A DNA stretch of 64,000 nt, taken from NCBI RefSeq assembly GCF_014647875.1, contig NZ_BMQA01000022.1:1-64000 (forward strand). Reading direction: 5' to 3'. Position numbers and translations under genes: made by a program. Every line of letters begins with the position of its first letter. The stretch's first letter is position 1. A model generated the notes under the pieces. The model did no database searches and had not been told where the DNA came from. It saw only the letters and a program-made list of their open reading frames with translations. Source of the DNA: Streptomyces brasiliensis (lineage in GTDB: Bacteria > Actinomycetota > Actinomycetes > Streptomycetales > Streptomycetaceae). This document shows positions 17,336 to 25,682 of this stretch, in pieces.

Positions 17336-18544
17336 ATGAGCGCTTCGCAGACCTCCGAGGTCCCCACCCTCCTCGTCAAGATCTTCGGCAAGGACCGCCC
17401 TGGCATCACGGCCGGCCTCTTCGACACCCTTGCCGCGTACTACGTCGACGTGGTCGACATCGAGCAGGTCGTCACACGCGGCCGTCTGGTGCTCTGCGCG
17501 CTCGTGACCCAGCCGCCCGCCGGAGTGGAGGGCGATCTGCGGGCCACCGTGCACAGCTGGGCCGAGTCGGTGAAGATGCAGGCGGAGATCATCTCCGGGC
17601 GCGGCGACAACCGCCCGCGCGGTCTGGGACGTTCCCTGGTGACGGTCCTCGGCCACCCCCTCACCGCAGAGTCGACGGCCGCCGTCGCCACCCGGATCGC
17701 CAAGGTCGGCGGCAACATCGACCGTATCTTCCGGCTCGCCAAGTACCCCGTGACGGCAGTGGAGTTCGCGGTGTCCGGCGTGGAGACCGAGCCGCTGCGC
17801 ACCGCCCTGGTGTCCGACGCCTCGGCGCTCGGCGTGGACATCGCGGTGGTGGCGGCGGGCCTGCACCGGCGGGCCCAGCGCCTGGTGGTCATGGACGTGG
17901 ACTCCACCCTGATCCAGGACGAGGTGATCGAACTCTTCGCGGCGCACGCGGGCTGCGAGGACCAGGTCGCCGAGGTGACGGCGGCCGCGATGCGCGGCGA
18001 GCTCGACTTCGAGCAGTCGCTGCACGCGCGCGTGGCGCTGCTGAAGGGACTGGACGCCTCCGTCGTACAGAAGGTGCGCGGCGAGGTGCGTCTGACGCCG
18101 GGCGCACGGACCCTGATCCGCACGCTGAAGCGGCTCGGCTATCAAGTCGGCGTCGTCTCGGGCGGGTTCACCCAGGTCACGGACGATCTGAAGGAGCGCC
18201 TCGGACTGGACTTCGCCCAGGCCAACACCCTCGAGATCGTCGACGGAAAGCTGACGGGCCGGGTCACAGGCGAGATCGTGGACCGGGCGGGCAAGGCCCG
18301 GCTGCTGCGCCGGTTCGCCGCCGAGGCGGGCGTCCCCCTGTCCCAGACCGTGGCGATCGGCGACGGCGCCAACGACCTGGACATGCTGAACGCGGCCGGG
18401 CTGGGCGTCGCCTTCAACGCCAAGCCGGTCGTCCGCCAGGCCGCGCACACGGCGGTGAACTTCCCCTTCCTGGACACCGTCCTGTATCTGCTGGGCGTCA
18501 CCCGCGAAGAGGTCGAGGCGGCGGACATGCACGACGAGGACTGA
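17336..18544 (+). CDS. serB: Phosphoserine phosphatase SerB
   Basis: Last step of serine biosynthesis: hydrolysis of phosphoserine. The 402-residue protein has two ACT-like regulatory domains (about 10-85 and 95-170; KIFGKDRPGITAGLF opens the first). A HAD phosphatase domain follows, with motif I DVDSTLIQDE, motif II VVSGGFT and motif III GDGANDLDML. The two-ACT form is normal for actinobacteria and suggests serine feedback. ATG 17336 follows GGTGGAG; the upstream open frame is not conserved. Confidence 0.95.
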   Translation: MSASQTSEVPTLLVKIFGKDRPGITAGLFDTLAAYYVDVVDIEQVVTRGRLVLCALVTQPPAGVEGDLRATVHSWAESVKMQAEIISGRGDNRPRGLGRSLVTVLGHPLTAESTAAVATRIAKVGGNIDRIFRLAKYPVTAVEFAVSGVETEPLRTALVSDASALGVDIAVVAAGLHRRAQRLVVMDVDSTLIQDEVIELFAAHAGCEDQVAEVTAAAMRGELDFEQSLHARVALLKGLDASVVQKVRGEVRLTPGARTLIRTLKRLGYQVGVVSGGFTQVTDDLKERLGLDFAQANTLEIVDGKLTGRVTGEIVDRAGKARLLRRFAAEAGVPLSQTVAIGDGANDLDMLNAAGLGVAFNAKPVVRQAAHTAVNFPFLDTVLYLLGVTREEVEAADMHDED

Positions 18545-18576
18545 GCCGCTCGGGGCCCTCGGGGGGCAGAGGGCGG

Positions 18577-18612
18577 CCGCCGTCCCGTGACGTCACGGTC
18601 CCGGGACGGCGG
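18577..18612. terminator. Bidirectional terminator serB / SixA-like
   Basis: CCGCCGTCCCG (18577-18587) and CGGGACGGCGG (18602-18612) form a perfect 11-bp stem between the two convergent genes. Confidence 0.75.
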
Positions 18613-18641
18613 GGCCTGGAGTCGTACGGGATCGGGGCCGG

Positions 18642-19160
18642 TCAGTCTTCCGGCTCCCAGTAGTCCACCAGGGTGCCCACGCCAGGTTCCACGGCCTTCC
18701 AGGAGCCCGTGAAGGTCAGGACGGCGAAGGCCGCGGCCGGAAAGCCGCGGAGGTTCATCCGGTCGCGGCTGTCGTCCTCGTCCGTGCCGGCGAGGATGCC
18801 GGCCAGGCCGTGCACCCCCGGATTGTGGCCGATCAGGACCACGTTCTGTGCGTCGTCAGGGACCTCGTTGAGCACGGCGATCAGCTCACCGGGCGAGGCC
18901 TCGTAGATCCGCTCCTCGTAGACGGTTTTCGGCCTGTGCGGGAGTTCATGCACGGCGAGCTTCCAGGTCTCGCGGGTCCGGATCGCGGTGGAGCACAGGG
19001 CCAGATCGAAGGGAATGCCGCTGTCGGCCAGCTTGCGTCCGGCGACCGCGGAGTCCATGCGGCCCCGCTCAGCGAGTGGCCGCTCATGGTCGGTCACCTG
19101 TGGCCAGTCGGCTTTCGCATGCCGGAAGAGGATGATCTTGCGGGGTTCTGCGACGCTCAT
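18642..19160 (-). CDS. SixA-type histidine phosphatase
   Basis: A 172-residue histidine-phosphatase-superfamily protein. LFRHAK near residues 11-16 carries the phospho-accepting histidine, CSTAIRTRETW gives the second arginine region, and LIGHNPGVHGLA the second catalytic histidine. Length and RHAK (rather than RHG) point to the SixA phosphohistidine-phosphatase branch. The substrate is unknown. The gene is convergent with serB. Confidence 0.9.
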   Translation of the reverse strand: MSVAEPRKIILFRHAKADWPQVTDHERPLAERGRMDSAVAGRKLADSGIPFDLALCSTAIRTRETWKLAVHELPHRPKTVYEERIYEASPGELIAVLNEVPDDAQNVVLIGHNPGVHGLAGILAGTDEDDSRDRMNLRGFPAAAFAVLTFTGSWKAVEPGVGTLVDYWEPED

Positions 19161-19250
19161 GCGTCCCAGCTTCGCATGAAACAGGCCATGGGGCGCAGGG
19201 AGTTGACATGCGGATTTACCGCTCGCGGAGGGCTGTGCACCGGTGTGCGC

Positions 19251-19457
19251 TCAGTGTGCGAGCCACTGCTGGAGGCGCTCGAACAGGTGGCTGATGGCCG
19301 GATCGCCCGTGGCCGCCTGGGCGTCGGACGGGTTCAGTATCAGCATCAGCAGAGAGACGAAGGCGAGCGCCGGCAGAGCGAGGGCCCACCAGGGCAGCCG
19401 GAAGTCGACGCCGCCCCGGGTTGCCGGGTGGGTCCGGGTGTGCGTAGGGGCCGACAT
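19251..19457 (-). CDS. Small single-pass membrane protein
   Basis: The 68-residue product has one hydrophobic helix (PWWALALPALAFVSLLMLIL) and a short C-terminal tail ending in HLFERLQQWLAH. The ATG at 19457 has a good GGAGG site 5 nt upstream; the longer upstream frame lacks one. The family appears conserved in streptomycetes; function is unknown. The tail's amphipathic look suggests a membrane or protein contact, which is inference. Confidence 0.75.
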   Translation of the reverse strand: MSAPTHTRTHPATRGGVDFRLPWWALALPALAFVSLLMLILNPSDAQAATGDPAISHLFERLQQWLAH

Positions 19458-19627
19458 GATCGCCTCCGCTGGTCTCCGAGTGGTCCGTGACCCCCCTCTT
19501 GCGGCCACATCTCGAAGTTACGGAATCCGGCGCCGTCAACCCATCCGGTGATCCACCCACTTGACCCTGACACACACCCCCTAGGGGATGGGGGGCTAGC
19601 CCCACCATCGGCCGCCGGGGGCCGTGC

Positions 19628-19744
19628 TCAGGGGGACACGATCGTCGCGATGACGGCGATGACCACGAAGATGGCGAAGAACGAGCCGAAGACGAGCAGC
19701 ATCTTCTTCTGGCTGTGCTGGGGGTTCGGATCGAGCACTGGCAT
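19628..19744 (-). CDS. SGM_5486-type transporter-associated microprotein
   Basis: A 38-residue protein starting MPVLDPNPQHSQKKMLLVFG, with one membrane helix (FFAIFVVIAVIATIV). I recognise the pattern as the SGM_5486 family of transporter-associated microproteins annotated in Streptomyces. It sits 89 bp downstream of the MFS transporter gene on the same strand, as that name implies. No strong Shine-Dalgarno is visible. The functional link to the transporter is inferred from proximity and family naming. Confidence 0.75.
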   Translation of the reverse strand: MPVLDPNPQHSQKKMLLVFGSFFAIFVVIAVIATIVSP

Positions 19745-19833
19745 GGGGCCAGTCTCGCACCCTTCGCCCGGACCGTATCGACCGGGGCGCCCCGCACCGG
19801 GTCGCTCCGGGCGACTCGCACCCCGTCGTCCCG

Positions 19834-21132
19834 TCAGCCTCCGGCCTCCTCCTCCACCGTCCGGTCGCGGCCCGCCAGCACGCCCACCGCCATCTGCGGG
19901 ATCATCAGCGCGGCCATCAGGGCGATCGGCAGGCCCCAGCCACCGCTCTGCTGGTAGAGCACGCCGACCAGCAGCGGTCCCGGGATGGAGATCAGATAGC
20001 CGGTGCTCTGCGCGAAGGCGGAGAGCTGGGCGACGCCCGCGCCGGTCCTGGCCCGCATGCCGACCATGGTGAGGGCCAGCGGGAAGGCACAGTTGGAGAC
20101 GCCGAGCAGCAGGGCCCAGGCCCAGGCGCCGCCCGCCGGGGCGAAGTACAGGCCCGCGTAGCCGGCCAGGCCGCAGACGCCCAGGACCAGCACGATCGGT
20201 CCCTGGTGCGGCAGCCGGGTGGCCAGGCGCGGAATGACGAAGGCGAGCGGTACGCCCATCACCATGGTGACGGCGAGGAGCAGCCCTGCCGTGCTCGCGG
20301 CGACGCCCGCGTCCCGGAAGATCTGCGCCATCCAGCCCATCGTGATGTAGGCGGCGGTGGCCTGGAGTCCGAAGAACACCGCGAGCGCCCAGGCCGTACG
20401 GCTCCGGGTGATCCGCAGCGGGGCCTGCGACCGCTCCTCCGCCTCCCGCGCCGATTTCGGAACAGGGGCCGTACCCCGGTCGCCCCGGTCCCGTACGAGC
20501 GGCAGCCACGGCAGTACGGCCGCGGCGGCGAGCGCCGCCCACACGGCGAGCCCGGAGCGCCAACTGCCGCCCAGCGCCTCGGTGATGGGCACGGTCACCG
20601 CGGCGGCGGCCGAGGTGCCCAGGGCGAGGGCCATCGAGTACAGGCCGGTCATGGAGCCGACCCGGTCCGGGAACCAGCGCTTGACGATGACCGGCATCAG
20701 GACGTTGCTGACCGCGATGCCCATGAGGGCGAGTGCGCTGGCGGCCAGGAATCCGGCCGTGGATCCGGTGTACGGCCGTATCAGCAGGCCGGCGGTGATG
20801 GCGACCATGCCCGCGCCCACCACGGCGGCCGGTCCGAAGCGGCGGGCGAGACGGGGTGCCATGACTCCGAAGACGGCGAAGCACAGCGGGGGCACCGAGG
20901 TGAGGAGCCCGGCCACGCTGCCGCTCATGCCGAGTCCGTCACGGACCTCTTCGAGCAGCGCGCCGAGGCTGGTGATGGCGGGGCGGAGGTTCAGCGCGGA
21001 GAGCATGATGCCGACGACGACCAGTCGCGTCGCCCACTCGCGCGTGGGCGACGCGACGCGGGTCGGGGGGCCGTCGGCATGCGCCATAGCGCCTTCGGCC
21101 GTGGATGTCGTCCGGGTGTTCTCGCTCGCCAT
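19834..21132 (-). CDS. MFS transporter, CynX/NimT type
   Basis: A 432-residue major-facilitator permease with about 12 helices and a central cytoplasmic loop around residues 215-240. LNLRPAITSLGALLEEV near residue 55 is characteristic of the CynX/NimT (2-nitroimidazole/cyanate) branch. ATG 21132 is chosen because a perfect -10 box TATGAT (complement of 21140-21145) lies 7 nt upstream, implying a leaderless message. The gene is divergent from a GntR regulator, and an operator-like palindrome overlaps its promoter. Substrate unknown. Confidence 0.9.
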   Translation of the reverse strand: MASENTRTTSTAEGAMAHADGPPTRVASPTREWATRLVVVGIMLSALNLRPAITSLGALLEEVRDGLGMSGSVAGLLTSVPPLCFAVFGVMAPRLARRFGPAAVVGAGMVAITAGLLIRPYTGSTAGFLAASALALMGIAVSNVLMPVIVKRWFPDRVGSMTGLYSMALALGTSAAAAVTVPITEALGGSWRSGLAVWAALAAAAVLPWLPLVRDRGDRGTAPVPKSAREAEERSQAPLRITRSRTAWALAVFFGLQATAAYITMGWMAQIFRDAGVAASTAGLLLAVTMVMGVPLAFVIPRLATRLPHQGPIVLVLGVCGLAGYAGLYFAPAGGAWAWALLLGVSNCAFPLALTMVGMRARTGAGVAQLSAFAQSTGYLISIPGPLLVGVLYQQSGGWGLPIALMAALMIPQMAVGVLAGRDRTVEEEAGG

Positions 21133-21139
21133 GCCGACC

Positions 21140-21160
21140 ATCATAGAATCATGGGATGAT
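21140..21160 (-). promoter_or_regulatory. Promoter and GntR operator between MFS and GntR genes
   Basis: The -10 TATGAT of the MFS gene is the complement of 21140-21145. A perfect palindrome ATCAT-GGG-ATGAT lies at 21148-21160, between the expected -35 and -10. A further ATCAT-like unit overlaps the -10. The placement suits repression by the adjacent GntR protein. Confidence 0.6.
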
Positions 21161-21213
21161 TGACCCCCATCCTCCGGGTGCGGACTTCCGGCCCCCGCGT
21201 GGGAAGGTGTGAC

Positions 21214-21906
21214 ATGGTCCTGAGCCACCCTCGTCGTTCGGCTCTGTCCGAGCAGGTCATCGCCGAGCTGCGGAACCAGATCACCTCGGGCGAGTGGCCG
21301 GTCGGCTCGCGCATCCCTACCGAGCCCGAGCTGGTGGAGCAGCTCGGGGTCGCGCGCAACACGGTCCGTGAGGCCGTCCGCGCGCTCGCGCACAACGGTC
21401 TGCTCGACATCCGACAGGGATCTGGCACATACGTCGCGGCGACCAGCGAGCTGGCGGGCGTGATGCACCGCCGCTTCGCCGGGACGGACCCTCAGCACAT
21501 CGCCGAGCTGCGCTCCACACTGGAGGCGGGCGCGGCGAGGCTGGCCGCCGAGCGGCGTACCGAGAAGGACCTGAAGCAGCTGGACACTCTGCTGCTGCGG
21601 CGCGAGGAGGCGTGGGACTCGGGGGACGCGGAGGTCTTCGTGACCGCGGACGCGACGTTCCATCTGGCGGTGGTGGCCGCATCCCACAACGACGTCATGA
21701 CCGCGATGCACGCCGACCTGGGCGAGGTGCTGCGGGACTGGTTGCGCGCGGACGTCGGCGACGTCATGACGCCCGAGACGCACATGGACCACGCGCGGCT
21801 GGTCGACGCGATCCGCGCGGGCGACGCGGAGGCGGCCGCGACGGAGGCCGCGAGCTACCCGTTCCTGTGCCGTCCCGGCCGGTTCAGCCGGCCCTCTGGT
21901 GGCTGA
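21214..21906 (+). CDS. GntR-family regulator with FCD domain
   Basis: A 230-residue FadR-type repressor. The winged helix-turn-helix lies at about 5-70 (LSEQVIAELRNQITSGEWPV, ELVEQLGVARNTVREAVRAL, GLLDIRQGSGTYV). The all-helical FCD ligand-binding domain follows (FVTADATFHLAVVAASHN, MDHARLVDAIRAGD) with likely metal-binding histidines. ATG 21214 follows GGGAAGG. It is divergent from the MFS transporter that it probably controls. Its 3' end overlaps the convergent secreted-protein gene by 23 bp. Confidence 0.92.
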   Translation: MVLSHPRRSALSEQVIAELRNQITSGEWPVGSRIPTEPELVEQLGVARNTVREAVRALAHNGLLDIRQGSGTYVAATSELAGVMHRRFAGTDPQHIAELRSTLEAGAARLAAERRTEKDLKQLDTLLLRREEAWDSGDAEVFVTADATFHLAVVAASHNDVMTAMHADLGEVLRDWLRADVGDVMTPETHMDHARLVDAIRAGDAEAAATEAASYPFLCRPGRFSRPSGG

Positions 21907-22231
21907 CCCACACAGAGCGGACGTCCTCCCAGCACCGGCCGGTGAGCCGTACGGTCATCGCGGGCCCGGCGTCGACGGGGTCGGTGTCGGTGTCCAGGTC
22001 CCACCAGCTGTCGCACTCGATGTGCAGGCTCACGCGGTCGACGTCGACGTACGGGTTGTGGCAGTAGGCCATGACGTGCGAGCCGTGGACGGTCGTACGG
22101 CACTCCGCTCCGAAGAGGTGTGGCGCCGCTCCCTCGTTCCTCACGCGCGTGTGGGGCATCGCCTCGTACGGCAGGGACAGCACGAGGGCGACGGCCACGG
22201 TCGCCGAGGCCAGGCTGTGGGACAGACGCAC
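21884..22231 (-). CDS. Small secreted hypothetical protein
   Basis: A 115-residue product from a GTG at 22231 with an excellent GAGGAGGT site. The N-terminus is a short signal peptide (SHSLASATVAVALVLSLP). The mature part has three cysteines and aromatic residues (CHNPYVDVDRVSLHIECDSW, WEDVRSVWVSHQ), suggesting a small extracytoplasmic beta fold. No family is recognised. Its end overlaps the 3' end of the GntR gene in convergent orientation. Confidence 0.75.
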   Translation of the reverse strand: MRLSHSLASATVAVALVLSLPYEAMPHTRVRNEGAAPHLFGAECRTTVHGSHVMAYCHNPYVDVDRVSLHIECDSWWDLDTDTDPVDAGPAMTVRLTGRCWEDVRSVWVSHQRAG

Positions 22232-22355
22232 AAGGGGACCTCCTCGGCCGTGCTGGGGAGGGCATTCACGAGATGGACTCGTACTCAAAAGAGTGCGCTG
22301 TTGTCGCACGTCCGCGCCCGGCTGGTGAGCCGAACGGGTGACCCGGGACAGGGGT

Positions 22356-22386
22356 GAGGCCCGTACCCGGGAGGGGTACGGGCCTC
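22356..22386. terminator. Terminator after fabG-fabI
   Basis: A perfect 13-bp stem: GAGGCCCGTACCC (22356-22368) with GGGTACGGGCCTC (22374-22386). It lies downstream of fabI on the minus strand. Confidence 0.8.
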
Positions 22387-22416
22387 GTGAGCCGGTGCTG
22401 CCTCTGAGGGCGGCGA

Positions 22417-23184
22417 TCAGGCGCCGATGGCGTGCAGGCCGCCGTCCACGTGGACGATCTCGCCGGTGGTCTTCGGGAACCAGTCGCTCAGCAGGGCGAC
22501 CACACCGCGGCCGGCCGGCTCCGGGTCCTTCAGGTCCCACTCCAGGGGGGCGCGGGTGTCCCACACGGACGCCAGCTCCGCGAAGCCCGGGATGGACTTG
22601 GCGGCCATGGAGCCGATCGGGCCCGCGGAGATGAGGTTGCAGCGGATGTTCTGCTTGCCCAGGTCGCGCGCCATGTAGCGGTTGGTCGCCTCCAGGGCGG
22701 CCTTGGCGGGGCCCATCCAGTCGTACTGCGGCCAGGCGTACTGCGCGTCGAAGGTGAGGCCGACGACGGAGCCGCCGTTCTGCATCAGGGGCAGACAGGC
22801 CATCGTCAGCGACTTCAGGGAGAACGCCGAGACGTGCATGGCCGTGGAGACCGACTCGAACGGCGTGTTGAGGAAGTTGCCGCCGAGCGCGTCCTGCGGC
22901 GCGAAGCCGATGGAGTGCACGACGCCGTCGAGCCCGCCCAGCTCCTCACCGACGACGTCGGCGAGGCGGCCGAGGTGCTCGTCGTTGGTCACGTCGAGCT
23001 CGATGACCTTGGTGGGCTTGGGAAGCTTCTTGGCGATGCGCTCGGTCAGCGTGGGCCGCGGGAACGCGGTCAGGATGATCTCCGCGCCCTGCTCCTGGGC
23101 CAGCTTGGCGGTGTGGAAGGCGATGGAGGACTCCATCAGCACACCGGTGATCAGGACGCGCTTGCCCTCGAGAATTCCGCTCAT
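22417..23184 (-). CDS. fabI: Enoyl-ACP reductase FabI (InhA type)
   Basis: Last reductive step of each fatty-acid elongation cycle (enoyl-ACP to acyl-ACP with NADH). The 255-residue protein is InhA-like: LITGVLMESSIA for cofactor binding, F145-D146, and the Y154-xx-M157-xxx-K161 signature in QYDWMGPAKAAL. SAGPIGSMAAKSIPGF is the substrate-loop region. It follows fabG by only 5 bp on the same strand, forming the fabG-inhA operon known from actinobacteria. Confidence 0.96.
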   Translation of the reverse strand: MSGILEGKRVLITGVLMESSIAFHTAKLAQEQGAEIILTAFPRPTLTERIAKKLPKPTKVIELDVTNDEHLGRLADVVGEELGGLDGVVHSIGFAPQDALGGNFLNTPFESVSTAMHVSAFSLKSLTMACLPLMQNGGSVVGLTFDAQYAWPQYDWMGPAKAALEATNRYMARDLGKQNIRCNLISAGPIGSMAAKSIPGFAELASVWDTRAPLEWDLKDPEPAGRGVVALLSDWFPKTTGEIVHVDGGLHAIGA

Positions 23185-23189
23185 GGTGA

Positions 23190-23909
23190 TCAGTGACCCA
23201 TTCCCAGTCCGCCGTCAACGGGGATGACGGCTCCAGTGATGTACGAGGCGTCGTCCGAGGCGAGGAACCGCACCGTCGCGGCGATCTCCTCCGGCTGCGC
23301 GTAACGGCCGAGCGGCACCTGCGCCATGATGGCCGCGCGCTGCTCTTCGCTGAGCGCCCTGGTCATGGCGGTGTCGACGAAGCCGGGGGCGACGACGTTG
23401 AAGGTGATGTTGCGCGATCCCAGCTCACGGGAGAGGGAGCGCGCGAAGCCGACGAGGGCGGCCTTGGAGGCGGCGTAGTTCGCCTGCCCGGGACCGCCGT
23501 ACAGGCCGACGACCGAGGAGATCAGGACCACGCGGCCCTTCTTCGCGCGCAGCATGCCGCGGTTGGCGCGCTTGACGACGCGGAAGGTGCCGGTGAGGTT
23601 GGTGTCGATGACCGAGGTGAAGTCCTCCTCGGACATGCGCATCAGGAGCTGGTCCTTGGTGATCCCCGCGTTGGCGATCAGGACCTCGACCGGGCCGTGC
23701 TCGGCCTCGATCTCCTTGTAGGCCTGCTCCACCTGCTCGGTGTCGGTGATGTCGCACCTGACGGCGAGGCAGCCCAATTCCTCGAGGGCGGCCGGCGGCT
23801 CACCCGAGCGGTATGTGATCGCGACCTTGTCGCCGGCGTCGGCGAAAGCGCGGGCGATGGCGAGGCCGATGCCCCGGTTGCCTCCGGTGACGAGAACCGA
23901 GCGGCTCAA
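23190..23909 (-). CDS. fabG: 3-oxoacyl-ACP reductase FabG
   Basis: NADPH-dependent reduction of 3-oxoacyl-ACP. The 239-residue SDR has TGGNRGIG, NAG, SSVVGLYG and the catalytic YAASK, then NVVAPGFVDTAMT. The best start is TTG at 23909, preceded by AAAGGGTGA at good spacing and giving the expected SRSVLVTGG N-terminus. An ATG 30 nt upstream has no RBS. First gene of the fabG-fabI operon. Confidence 0.95.
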   Translation of the reverse strand: MSRSVLVTGGNRGIGLAIARAFADAGDKVAITYRSGEPPAALEELGCLAVRCDITDTEQVEQAYKEIEAEHGPVEVLIANAGITKDQLLMRMSEEDFTSVIDTNLTGTFRVVKRANRGMLRAKKGRVVLISSVVGLYGGPGQANYAASKAALVGFARSLSRELGSRNITFNVVAPGFVDTAMTRALSEEQRAAIMAQVPLGRYAQPEEIAATVRFLASDDASYITGAVIPVDGGLGMGH

Positions 23910-24158
23910 CGGATCACCCTTTCGATAGCGGTCTGGCACATCCGCCCGGACATCCCGGACACCTGGATGACAGGCGGCTTCATCGAAAATCTATCGGTCG
24001 CGGCACGTCGACGGGCATTCGGGCACCGACAGTGGCGCGGGCGGGTCGCTGTCGGGTCCCTACAGAAAAGGGCCGATGCCGGACCCAAACCTGTGGTCCG
24101 CGGACGGTGCGGCGCGACATGATCGGAGCCGACAGGCCACGACAGCAGGGAGACCTCC

Positions 24159-25682
24159 GTGCCTCATTCCATCGACGAAGCCTTCACGGCGCTTCCCCTA
24201 CGGTCCCTGGCCGACGCCGCGCTGGCACGCGCGCGTGCGCTGGGGGCCGAGCACGCGGACTTCCGGTTCGAGCGGGTGCGCAACGCGTCCTGGCGGCTCA
24301 GGGACGCCAAGCTCGCCGGATCGTCCGACACCACCGACCTCGGGTACGCGGTACGGGTCGTGCACGGCGGCACCTGGGGCTTCGCGTCCGGGGTGGACCT
24401 GACCCTCGACGCCGCCGCCAAGGTCGCCTCACAGGCCGTGGCGATGGCGAAACTCTCGGCGCAGGTCATCAAGGCCGCCGGGTCCGACGAGCGCGTGGAG
24501 CTGGCGGTCGAGCCGGTGCACGCCGAGAAGACATGGGTGTCGTCGTACGAGATCGACCCGTTCAGCGTGCCGGACCAGGAGAAGGCGGCGCTGCTGGCGG
24601 ACTGGAGCGCACGGCTGCTGGCGGCGGACGGGGTGAACCACGTCGACGCCTCGCTGCTCACCGTCCACGAGAACAAGTTCTACGCGGACACCGCGGGCAC
24701 CGTGACCACGCAGCAGCGGGTGCGGCTGCATCCGCAGCTCACGGCCGTGTCGGTGGACGAGTCCAGCGGCGAGTTCGACTCGATGCGGACCATCGCGCCG
24801 CCGGTCGGGCGCGGCTGGGAGTACCTCACCGGCACCGGCTGGGACTGGGACACGGAGCTGGAGCGGATCCCGGAGCTGCTCGCGGAGAAGATGCGGGCGC
24901 CGAGCGTCGAGGCGGGCCTGTACGACCTGGTCGTGGACCCGTCCAACCTGTGGCTGACCATCCACGAGTCCATCGGGCACGCGACCGAGCTGGACCGGGC
25001 CCTCGGCTACGAGGCCGCCTACGCCGGCACCTCCTTCGCCACCTTCGACCAGCTGGGCAAGCTGAAGTACGGCTCCGAGCTGATGAACGTCACCGGTGAC
25101 CGTACGGCCGAGCACGGCCTCGCGACCGTCGGGTACGACGACGAGGGCGTCGAGGGCCAGTCCTGGGACCTGGTCAAGGACGGCACGCTCGTCGGCTACC
25201 AGCTGGATCGCAGGATCGCGAAGCTGACCGGGTTCGAGCGGTCCAACGGGTGCGCGTTCGCCGACTCCCCCGGGCACGTGCCCGTGCAGCGCATGGCCAA
25301 CGTGTCGCTGCGGCCGGATCCGGCGGGCCTGTCCACGGAGGATCTGATCGGGGGCGTGGACCGCGGCATCTACGTCGTCGGCGACCGGTCCTGGTCCATC
25401 GACATGCAGCGCTACAACTTCCAGTTCACCGGGCAGCGCTTCTTCCGGATCGAGAACGGGCGGATCACCGGTCAGCTCAAGGACGTCGCCTACCAGGCGA
25501 CCACCACCGACTTCTGGGGTTCCATGGCGGCCGTCGGCGGCCCGCAGACGTACGTCCTCGGCGGCGCCTTCAACTGCGGCAAGGCCCAGCCCGGACAGGT
25601 GGCCGCCGTGTCGCACGGGTGCCCCTCCGCCCTCTTCAAGGGCGTCAACATCCTCAACACCACGCAGGAGGCCGGCCGATGA
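24159..25682 (+). CDS. tldD: TldD-type zinc metalloprotease subunit
   Basis: The catalytic half of the TldD/TldE heterodimer, which degrades unfolded peptides and matures some RiPP precursors in other bacteria. The 507-residue protein contains the HExxxH zinc motif in LWLTIHESIGHATELDRALG and the GVEGQSWDLVKDGTLVGYQL segment. It starts with GTG 24159 after GGGAGACCTCC. The stop overlaps the tldE start as ATGA. I see no RiPP cluster nearby, so a general proteolytic role is likeliest. Confidence 0.95.
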   Translation: MPHSIDEAFTALPLRSLADAALARARALGAEHADFRFERVRNASWRLRDAKLAGSSDTTDLGYAVRVVHGGTWGFASGVDLTLDAAAKVASQAVAMAKLSAQVIKAAGSDERVELAVEPVHAEKTWVSSYEIDPFSVPDQEKAALLADWSARLLAADGVNHVDASLLTVHENKFYADTAGTVTTQQRVRLHPQLTAVSVDESSGEFDSMRTIAPPVGRGWEYLTGTGWDWDTELERIPELLAEKMRAPSVEAGLYDLVVDPSNLWLTIHESIGHATELDRALGYEAAYAGTSFATFDQLGKLKYGSELMNVTGDRTAEHGLATVGYDDEGVEGQSWDLVKDGTLVGYQLDRRIAKLTGFERSNGCAFADSPGHVPVQRMANVSLRPDPAGLSTEDLIGGVDRGIYVVGDRSWSIDMQRYNFQFTGQRFFRIENGRITGQLKDVAYQATTTDFWGSMAAVGGPQTYVLGGAFNCGKAQPGQVAAVSHGCPSALFKGVNILNTTQEAGR

